Origin: a virus
Virus record (IMG/VR): IMGVR_UViG_3300044733_001760
Span: 1-24,751 of that record
Reading direction: 5' to 3' (one strand)
Length of the DNA stretch: 24,751 nt
Translations under genes and position numbers: made by a program
Part shown: one piece after another, positions 7,880 to 13,903 of the stretch
Numbering within the stretch: the first letter of the stretch is position 1
How the letters are laid out: each line of letters begins with the position of its first letter
The notes under the pieces: model-generated
What the model saw: the letters and a program-made list of their open reading frames with translations, nothing else
Database searches by the model: none
What the model was told of the DNA's origin: nothing

Positions 7880-8169
7880 TTCAACTCCTTTGCCATGGCC
7901 TTGGCGTTGCGAATGTCTCGGGCCTGAGATGACTTGTCGCCGCCGCAAAGCATGATCACGACGACCTCGCCTTTCTGGACGAAGTAAAGGCGGTAGCCGG
8001 GGCCGTAGGTAATGCGGATTTCGCCGACACCGTCGCCAACCGACTTCACGTCGCCAAGGTTTCCTTCGGCGGCGCGCTCCAGCCGAACAATGACCCGTGC
8101 CTTTGCCTGACGATCCCGCAGGTTGCGAAGCCAGTCGGAGAATTCAGCGGTGCGGCGGATTTCAAGCAT
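7876..8169 (-). CDS. RelE/HigB-type toxin (HI1419 / TIGR02683-like, phage Gp49-like)
   Basis: This 97-residue protein is the first gene of a two-gene antisense operon. Its pattern (EFSDWLRNLRDRQAKARVIV, then GNLGDVKSVGDGVGEIRI, YGPGYRLYFVQKGE, and LLCGGDKSSQARDI-like text) is that of the 'addiction module killer' family related to HigB/RelE, ribosome-dependent mRNA endonucleases. The conserved basic residues in DRQAKAR and the YGPGYR strand are present, so the toxin looks intact. The toxin gene precedes the antitoxin gene, as is usual for this family. No clear ribosome site is visible before the ATG. It lies between tail tube and chaperone genes and is probably prophage cargo. Confidence 0.88.
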   Translation of the reverse strand: MLEIRRTAEFSDWLRNLRDRQAKARVIVRLERAAEGNLGDVKSVGDGVGEIRITYGPGYRLYFVQKGEVVVIMLCGGDKSSQARDIRNAKAMAKELK

Positions 8170-8177
8170 GTCTAACT

Positions 8178-8193
8178 GTATCCTATCAGATAC
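8178..8193. promoter_or_regulatory. operator-like inverted repeat upstream of the toxin gene
   Basis: GTATC-ctatca-GATAC is a perfect 5-bp inverted repeat centred about 17 bases upstream of the toxin start. The same half-site recurs as GGATAC at 8222-8227 and at 8336-8341. A palindrome directly upstream of a HigA-type antitoxin operon is the expected place for autoregulation. No strong -10/-35 pair is visible on the minus strand, so the promoter itself is not placed. Confidence 0.5.
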
Positions 8194-8236
8194 GGATGGG
8201 CAACAATAAATGTAGCCTCACGGATACAAATCCTAC

Positions 8237-8317
8237 CCCGACTCTAGCCGTCCCGCTGCTTTCCTCCCCGGTGTGCAGCGGACCCGATAGGGGCTGGAGT
8301 CGGGTCCAGCCCCTATC
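8237..8317 (+). promoter_or_regulatory. two mutually exclusive hairpins before the tail chaperone gene
   Basis: Hairpin A pairs GATAGGGGCTGGA (8286-8298) with TCCAGCCCCTATC (8305-8317): 13 perfect base pairs and a 6-base loop. Hairpin B pairs CCCGACTCTAGCC (8237-8249) with GGCTGGAGTCGGG (8292-8304): 13 pairs, one of them G-U, with a 42-base loop. Both use 8292-8298, so they cannot form together, as in an attenuator or antiterminator. Hairpin A lacks a T-run on either side. It may be a weak terminator, an RNA stability element, or a protein site between tail genes. Confidence 0.5.
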
Positions 8318-8345
8318 ACCTATTCCCGATAGATAGGATACTTCA

Positions 8346-9101
8346 ATGATCACCTCTGCAAAGCAGGTGGACAGGTTCACGCCTGTTGACCATCTGGACG
8401 AGGACGGCAAGCCGCGTCCTGGTGCAGTCGTCTATCTTATCAAGACTCCGACGCTGCAAGCCCGTGCTGAATGGCACCGGCACCTGTCGGATCAGGGCGC
8501 GAAGCACGTCTCATCGGATACGCTCTATGCGTCCATGCGGCGTGGCATCAACAAGGTCGTCGCCGAGGACCAGCGCGCCGAACTGCTGGCCTTCCTCGAT
8601 GAATACGAATCCCGGCTGACCGAATACCGCGATGAGATCATCGACGCCAATATCAGGGCGGAAGGGCTGGAAGATGGCAGCGAGGAAGCCAAGGCCATCG
8701 GCGCCGAACTGCTGGAAACCTTCGAGAAGATCACCGAGCTGAAAGACCAGATGGACGATCTCGAAGGCCAGATGCGGCGCATGTTCCCGCCCTATGGCCG
8801 CAAGTACGGCGAACAGCTTTTCTGGATGCAGATGGCCCCGCTCACCGCAGCGGCGATGTTCCTTGTAGGCGCGGAAAACTCCGAAATCGAGATGAGCCGC
8901 ACCGCAGGACTGGTATCAGATGAGACGCTGAGCGCTCTGCCGACCGGCCACGCGCTGGAAATCGGCTGGCGCGCCGTGGGCCTGATGAACGCCATTGGCG
9001 ACGACGCAAAAAACTCCGATGGGCCTTCTTCATCCGCCAGCAAGCCGAAGCCTTCGGCCCGGACGAGGACGGCCCGTGGGACATCTTCGGCGAGCAAGTA
9101 G
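8346..9101 (+). CDS. tail assembly chaperone, short form (gpG-like)
   Basis: This 251-residue protein starts with an ATG behind an AGGA-type site. The first 50 residues (KQVDRFTPVDHLDEDGKPRP, then YLIKTPTLQARAEWHRH) are followed by a long charged helical stretch and by FWMQMAPLTAAAMFLVGAE. The last 30 residues after the A-run are Ser, Lys, Arg and Ala-rich and look like a chance tail, while the -1 frame encodes a well-formed domain. Size, position between tube and tape-measure genes and the slippery site make this the lambda gpG counterpart, which together with gpGT coats the tape measure during tail assembly. Similarity to gpG is by role and arrangement, not by sequence. Confidence 0.75.
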   Translation: MITSAKQVDRFTPVDHLDEDGKPRPGAVVYLIKTPTLQARAEWHRHLSDQGAKHVSSDTLYASMRRGINKVVAEDQRAELLAFLDEYESRLTEYRDEIIDANIRAEGLEDGSEEAKAIGAELLETFEKITELKDQMDDLEGQMRRMFPPYGRKYGEQLFWMQMAPLTAAAMFLVGAENSEIEMSRTAGLVSDETLSALPTGHALEIGWRAVGLMNAIGDDAKNSDGPSSSASKPKPSARTRTARGTSSASK

Positions 9102-9310
9102 ACACCAACCCGGTTGACGACATCCCGGCCTGGTGCTGGGACATGCTGACGCTGTGGGGTCTGTGCCGCTCGCCGGAAGGCGGATACCTGCGGATGCCGG
9201 ATGAAGGCGGCGTGAACGATCAAGCCGCGTTCGTCATGTCGGCGTTCAACGCGCTGGATCATGTGATGTCGGATTATCAGGACTGGAAGAAGTCGGCGCG
9301 GGATGGCTAA
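8346..9310 (+). CDS. tail assembly chaperone, -1 frameshift product (gpGT-like)
   Basis: If ribosomes slip back one base at 9008-9014, translation continues in the -1 frame from 9014 (ctc) to a TAA at 9308-9310, giving 223 + 98 = 321 residues. The extension (LRWAFFIRQQAEAFGPDED, then PWDIFGEQVDTNPV, AWCWDMLTLWGLCRSP and MSDYQDWKKSARDG) has normal amino-acid composition and no start codon of its own near its beginning. It fills the otherwise empty space before the next gene. This is the classic G/GT arrangement. The T part normally recruits the tail tube protein to the tape measure. The frameshift itself is inferred from sequence. Confidence 0.8.
9008..9014 (+). promoter_or_regulatory. -1 ribosomal frameshift site A AAA AAC
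   Basis: The heptamer is in the correct phase (gcA AAA AAC in the zero frame: codons at 9006, 9009, 9012). After slippage both tRNAs re-pair with AAA. A downstream stem GCCGA (9044-9048) with TCGGC (9054-9058), nested inside GGGCC (9021-9025) with GGCCC (9056-9060) as an alternative, could stimulate slippage. The zero frame stops at 9101 and the -1 frame at 9310. Confidence 0.8.
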
Positions 9311-9342
9311 GGCTTCCTGGCGCATGTGTCAGGAGATCCACA

Positions 9343-10014
9343 ATGCACGCCGTCGCCAAGTTCATCAGCACGGTAGCAAAGGATCTCCGCGACGACCTGG
9401 AATATCGCAAGAAGGCTCAGGCCGAAGGGCTAAGGACGGCGGCACGCGGGCTTGAGAAAGACTTGGAGAGCGCGGCATCGTCTAGCGGCCTTGGCCGTCT
9501 GTCACGCGCGTGGGCGTCCGCAGCCTATCCCCGGAAGGGTGTTGGCTCGTTAAGTGCGTCGGCTGAAATCTTCGTGAAGGGCAGCCAGCACACACAGGAC
9601 GCCATGTATGCGTTCAGCCACGGATCGACCATCCGATCTGGAAGCGGTTTCTTCCTGCTGATCCCGACAGAGAACGCGCCGAAGGTGGGCTTGGGCCGCG
9701 ACCGTGATAAGCGGCTGGCGGCTGCCGAGGCTCGGTATGGGAAACTGCGGTTTATCTATCGGCGGGGCAAGCCGTCCCTTTTGGTGGCCGACAACGTGCG
9801 TGCCCGAAGCGGCAAGCGCGGCGGGTTCGCAAAGGCTTCCGTCAAGGCGTCCGCTGCCGGAAACGTCGCCACCATCGTCGTCTTCATTCTCGTCCCAGTC
9901 GTGACGCTGCGGAAGCGGTTCTCTATCGCCCCGCTCGAAGCGAAATGGCGCGCGCAAATCCCCTCGATGATCGCCAACGAATATCAACGCCTGTCAGGAA
10001 ACCGCAGTGGCTGA
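9343..10014 (+). CDS. DUF6441-like tail-region protein
   Basis: This 223-residue basic protein starts with an ATG behind a caggaga-type site (about 9328-9334). The N-terminus is helical (KFISTVAKDLRDDLEYRKK), followed by LGRLSRAWASAAYPR, AMYAFSHGSTIRSGSGFFL and a C-terminal VTLRKRFSIAPLEAKW. This pattern corresponds to the DUF6441 family, found in alphaproteobacterial prophages just before the tape-measure gene. It is rich in Arg, Lys and Ala and has no signal peptide. The role is unknown: by position it may be a minor tail or assembly protein. Its end overlaps the tape-measure start by 8 bases, so the two are coupled. Confidence 0.6.
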   Translation: MHAVAKFISTVAKDLRDDLEYRKKAQAEGLRTAARGLEKDLESAASSSGLGRLSRAWASAAYPRKGVGSLSASAEIFVKGSQHTQDAMYAFSHGSTIRSGSGFFLLIPTENAPKVGLGRDRDKRLAAAEARYGKLRFIYRRGKPSLLVADNVRARSGKRGGFAKASVKASAAGNVATIVVFILVPVVTLRKRFSIAPLEAKWRAQIPSMIANEYQRLSGNRSG

Positions 10015-13000
10015 AACACGCAATACGATCCGCTGGGATAGCGTCGGCGCTGACAAGGTAAAGCGCGACTATGCCGACGTCCGCACCGCGAACGATGGCG
10101 CCGCATCGGGCTTCAAGGCGACTGGCGCGGCTGCGACCCAGGCGGGCGGCGGCATCACCAACCTTTCAAACAGCACCAAAGGCTATGCGGCGCACGCCGA
10201 GATTGCTGCGAAGTCTAGCAACCTGTTTAGCGTCGGCCTGGCATCAATTGCACGCTCGGTTGGTGTTGGTGCGCTTCTCGCGGGCGCTGCGGTGGGTATC
10301 AAGGCGGCAGTCTCTGCGCTTGATGACCTCGGCGACCAGGCACAGCGCGTCGGCCTGACGGCGGTTGCATTGCAGGAACTTCAGAACGCCGCGCGCCGCA
10401 GCGATGCTGATGTAGCGACCCTGAACAGTTCATGGGAGAAGTTCACCAAAGCGACCGGCGAGGCCACCCAGGGCAGCGGCAAGCTCAACGACATCCTGAA
10501 ACAATACAATATCGCTCTCCGCAATTCAGACGGCACCACGCGCTCGACGATGGCGCTCTATCTGGAACTGGCCGACGCGGCCAAGAAGACCGGCGACAGC
10601 ACCGAGATTGCCCGTATCGCCATTTCAATGTTCGGCAAGGAAGGTATCGGCCTCGCCTCGATGGTGAGCAAGGGCGCGGACGGTTTCCGAGAAATGTCCA
10701 AGGAAGCCCATGAAGCCGGCCGCATCGTCAGCGAAGACCTGGTGCAGGCCGCTGGCGAGATGCAGCATAAATACGATGAGGTGCTGGACACGCTGACGGC
10801 CAAATGGCGCACGTTCGCCGTGGTCGTGGCGCAGAGCCTAAATCTGGTGGACAAGACCGAACGCCAGCAGGCGCAGCGGTCCATCGATATTCTGCAACCC
10901 CAGCTTAAAGCGCTGAATGCCCGCATCGCCCGTGGCCCGGATGCGAGCGACCAGTCGGGTTTTGACCAGTTGCGCGGCACTGCGACCGCGAAGGCTGAGG
11001 CTGAATATCAGAAGTTGTTGGTGCGCCGCACCGATCTGGTTCGGACGCTGCTGGACCTCAAGACCAAGATGGTTCAGTTGGACACGGCGCCGGTCGATCC
11101 GGGCTTCGTCGCGCCTGAGAGTGAGGGGGATGCATCGAAGCGCGATGCGGAAGCCACCAAGGCCGCCGCCGCCCGAGAGAAGGCCCAGCGAGAGGCCGCA
11201 ACCGCGCTGGCCGACCGCCTCCGGTTCGAGGGCGAGGAATTCGCCCAGATGAACAAGATGACCGACGCCATGATGAAGGGCGTTGATGCAACCAATGACG
11301 CCACCGACGCTCGGAACGCTTATCAGGCATCGCTAGATGATGAACTGCGCCTGCTGGGCATGAGCGACCGCGCACGCGCCATCGAGATCGAGCGGCTTAA
11401 CGCAGAGACGGAAGCCGTTGGCATCCTGGGCGAGGCGCGGGCCGCCGAACGCGCCAAGTTCGTCGCCGATGCGATGGCCAAGCGCGGCGCGATCTATGAC
11501 CAGCAGCAGACGATAGACGCCGCCAAGAAAGCCGCCGAAGAAGTTGACGCCATATGGGAGCAGGCCAAATCCGGCATCTCCGATAGCTGGTCTGACCTTT
11601 GGTTCGACATCTTCGACAAGGGCAAGTTCAAGTTCGGCGACTTCGCCAAATCGCTCAAGTCGATCTGGGCGCGGACCATTGCCGACATGATCGCGCTTAG
11701 CACCCAGCAGAGCATCGTCCAGCCCTTGTTCAACGCCATGTTTGGCGGGATGCAGGGCGGCGGGACGGGTGCTGCGGGCACGCGGGACGCGCTGTCATGG
11801 TTGACAGGTGGTGGAAGCGGCAAGGGCGTTAATGGTGACTCCATGGGGTCGCTCGCTGATCTGGGCGACGGCTCTGGCCTCAAGGTTTCCAACGGTGCTC
11901 CTACTGAATTCCAATCCCAATTGGGCAACGCAATGCGTGGTGCTGCAATTGGCGGCATGGTGGGAGGCGGCAAGACCGGCGCGGCTCTCGGTGCTGTGGG
12001 TGGCATGATAGGGTCAGCACTCGGCCCCATAGGCAGCATGGTCGGTAGCGTCATCGGTGGCCTGATTGGCGGGCTGATGAAATCCACGCCGAAGTCGATC
12101 AGCTCCTATGGAACATCCGGCGTGACGGATTCCATGGCCGCTGGCGGCCTTGACGTGAAGATCGGCAAGGACATGGCCTCGGGCGTGCTGCGCGCGCTGC
12201 GGACCTTCTCCGAGCAACTGCTGACGGGTATCGAGAATGATGAATTCCTCGGCATCGTCGGCCAGCGCGGCAAGAAGTTCTTCTTCCAGTCGCAGCAGTC
12301 CGACATCAAGAGCGCGGGCAAGGGCAAGTACGGCGCGGTGAAGTTCGACAGCGCCGAGGAAGCCATTGCCGCAGCTATCGAGGCCGCGATCAACTCGGGC
12401 GTGGTGAAGGGTCTGACCGACGCCGACAAGAAGCTGATGCGCGCCGCTGGCTCGGTGGAGCAGGCGATGCAGGACGTTATCGCGTCCCACGACTTCAAGC
12501 GCGAGTTGGACTTCCAGTTCACCGGCCTGTCTAACCCTCTCTCAGAGGCGCAGGCCCGGCTTGAATTCGAATACCAGCAGCAACTGATCCTCGCGGACAA
12601 GTACGAGGCCGACAAGACCAAGCTGGAAGCCGTCTATGCCCAGAAGCGCCTTGATCTGGTCAAGCAGTACAATGACCAGCAGAACGCGGCGATGGAGCAG
12701 AGCCTCGGCGGCCTGAAGGCGTACCTGTTCGACCTGACGGGCGGGTCCGCGTCTCCGCTGTCGCCGACCAACCGGCTGAACCTGGCGCAGAGCAACTACA
12801 ACAGCATCAAAAGCCGGGCGCTGGCCGGGGATAAGGACGCCATCGGCCAGCTTCAGGGTGCATCGCAAGACTTCCTCAGTGCCTCGCGGTCGGTGTTCGG
12901 CTCTGCCTCGGGCTTCCAGACGAACTATCAGAACGTGGTCGCCACCCTGTCGCAGATCACCGGCTCGGCTAATCCTCTGGGCGCGGCGAACAACAACGCA

Positions 13001-13216
13001 GCGGCGGCGGTCAACGACAACACCCGCGTGCAGTCTGCCTACGCCGAACGTGCGGCAACCCAGCGCGCAGACACGAACGCCAAGCTGGACACCGTGATCT
13101 CGCTGCTGGCCGCATCGGCCAATCGAGGCAGCATGGCACCGACGCAAAATGGCGTGGTGACGGTCGGCACCGTCGATTGGGCATCCATCACTCAGGCGGT
13201 CGCTTCGATCCGCTGA
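10007..13216 (+). CDS. tape measure protein
   Basis: This 1069-residue protein starts with a GTG at 10007 (MAETRNTIRWDSVGADKV) 6 bases after a caggaa site. It has the composition of tape measures: long Ala-rich helices with coiled coil (notably residues 280-530) and hydrophobic segments at about 84-105 and 640-690. The second is very rich in Gly, Ala, Ile and Met and is a likely membrane-interacting segment used during DNA ejection. The N-terminal text VGLTAVALQELQNAARRS and the C-terminal SPTNRLNLAQSNYNSIKSRA agree with lambda-H type tail-length proteins. It sets tail length and occupies the tube lumen, and at about 0.15 nm per residue would suggest a tail near 160 nm. No lytic domain is visible. 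Confidence 0.85.
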   Translation: MAETRNTIRWDSVGADKVKRDYADVRTANDGAASGFKATGAAATQAGGGITNLSNSTKGYAAHAEIAAKSSNLFSVGLASIARSVGVGALLAGAAVGIKAAVSALDDLGDQAQRVGLTAVALQELQNAARRSDADVATLNSSWEKFTKATGEATQGSGKLNDILKQYNIALRNSDGTTRSTMALYLELADAAKKTGDSTEIARIAISMFGKEGIGLASMVSKGADGFREMSKEAHEAGRIVSEDLVQAAGEMQHKYDEVLDTLTAKWRTFAVVVAQSLNLVDKTERQQAQRSIDILQPQLKALNARIARGPDASDQSGFDQLRGTATAKAEAEYQKLLVRRTDLVRTLLDLKTKMVQLDTAPVDPGFVAPESEGDASKRDAEATKAAAAREKAQREAATALADRLRFEGEEFAQMNKMTDAMMKGVDATNDATDARNAYQASLDDELRLLGMSDRARAIEIERLNAETEAVGILGEARAAERAKFVADAMAKRGAIYDQQQTIDAAKKAAEEVDAIWEQAKSGISDSWSDLWFDIFDKGKFKFGDFAKSLKSIWARTIADMIALSTQQSIVQPLFNAMFGGMQGGGTGAAGTRDALSWLTGGGSGKGVNGDSMGSLADLGDGSGLKVSNGAPTEFQSQLGNAMRGAAIGGMVGGGKTGAALGAVGGMIGSALGPIGSMVGSVIGGLIGGLMKSTPKSISSYGTSGVTDSMAAGGLDVKIGKDMASGVLRALRTFSEQLLTGIENDEFLGIVGQRGKKFFFQSQQSDIKSAGKGKYGAVKFDSAEEAIAAAIEAAINSGVVKGLTDADKKLMRAAGSVEQAMQDVIASHDFKRELDFQFTGLSNPLSEAQARLEFEYQQQLILADKYEADKTKLEAVYAQKRLDLVKQYNDQQNAAMEQSLGGLKAYLFDLTGGSASPLSPTNRLNLAQSNYNSIKSRALAGDKDAIGQLQGASQDFLSASRSVFGSASGFQTNYQNVVATLSQITGSANPLGAANNNAAAAVNDNTRVQSAYAERAATQRADTNAKLDTVISLLAASANRGSMAPTQNGVVTVGTVDWASITQAVASIR

Positions 13217-13233
13217 TCCAACAGGAGATACCA

Positions 13234-13665
13234 ATGGCCATCGGGTCACTCGCACTTAACACCACCGTCACGACCACAGGCGCTCCCGCGTGGGACGTAA
13301 AGGCTGCTGCAACCAATGAACCAGCCGTTATGGAACTGGGGATCAACCTGGGCGCGGCGACTGCATCGACCTACGGCGTCGGTCGGTCGGCTAATACGCC
13401 CACCCAGTCGTCCACCACGCTGCTGCAATCGGAAGACCCCGACCGGCCCGCGTTCGTGACTACCTGTGCGGTAACGTGGTCGGTCGCGCCGACGATCCCC
13501 AGCCCGTTCCTGCGCCGCGTCGATCTGCCGGCCACGCTGGGCGCTGGCATTATCTACACCTTCCCGCGCGGGCTGATCCTGGGTGCATCCGGCCCGTCGC
13601 TGGTGATGTGGAATCTGGCGACCAACTCAGCCGACACCAACGTCCATGTAGTTTTGGACGAGTAG
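13234..13665 (+). CDS. conserved phage tail-region protein, unknown function
   Basis: The ATG at 13234 follows an aggag site (13223-13227) and gives 143 residues; the earlier in-frame ATG at 13177 lies within the tape measure and is not used. The product is beta-rich, with Thr/Ala patterns at the start (LALNTTVTTTGAPAWDV) and LPATLGAGIIYTFPRGLILG near the end. It probably belongs to the group of small distal-tail proteins found between tape measure and baseplate genes. No catalytic motif or signal is seen. It is followed by a stop-start gap of only 1 base. Confidence 0.55.
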   Translation: MAIGSLALNTTVTTTGAPAWDVKAAATNEPAVMELGINLGAATASTYGVGRSANTPTQSSTTLLQSEDPDRPAFVTTCAVTWSVAPTIPSPFLRRVDLPATLGAGIIYTFPRGLILGASGPSLVMWNLATNSADTNVHVVLDE

Positions 13666-13666
13666 C

Positions 13667-13903
13667 ATGTACGCCGAGGCCACCCGCGACCCTGACGACC
13701 TGTACGGTGACCAGACGGTTGCGGTGATTGAGGTCCGTATTCGCCGCAACGGGGCCATGTCGGTCGCTGGCAGCATCAATGACGAGGCGTATGCCGTCGC
13801 CATGTTGCAGCACGCCATCGACAGCGTGCGCGACCACAACGCCCGGAAGCATCTGGGCGAGCGTGGCGGGCTGCTGATATCGGCTAAGGACACGGGCATT
13901 TGA
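13667..13903 (+). CDS. small hypothetical protein in the tail module
   Basis: This 78-residue protein has its ATG one base after the previous stop. It has a strand region (QTVAVIEVRIRRNGAMSVAG) and a helix (AYAVAMLQHAIDSVRDHNAR). There are no Cys pairs or membrane segments. The stop overlaps a TTG start of the following large tail gene (TTGA at 13900-13903), which suggests coupled translation. Similar-sized proteins occur at this place in other alphaproteobacterial phages, but the function is unknown. Confidence 0.55.
   Translation: MYAEATRDPDDLYGDQTVAVIEVRIRRNGAMSVAGSINDEAYAVAMLQHAIDSVRDHNARKHLGERGGLLISAKDTGI

Noticed and set aside
8286-8317. Calling the 13-bp hairpin a plain terminator
   Set aside because: The stem is strong but there is no T-run on either strand and an alternative pairing is equally good, so it is listed as a regulatory structure instead.
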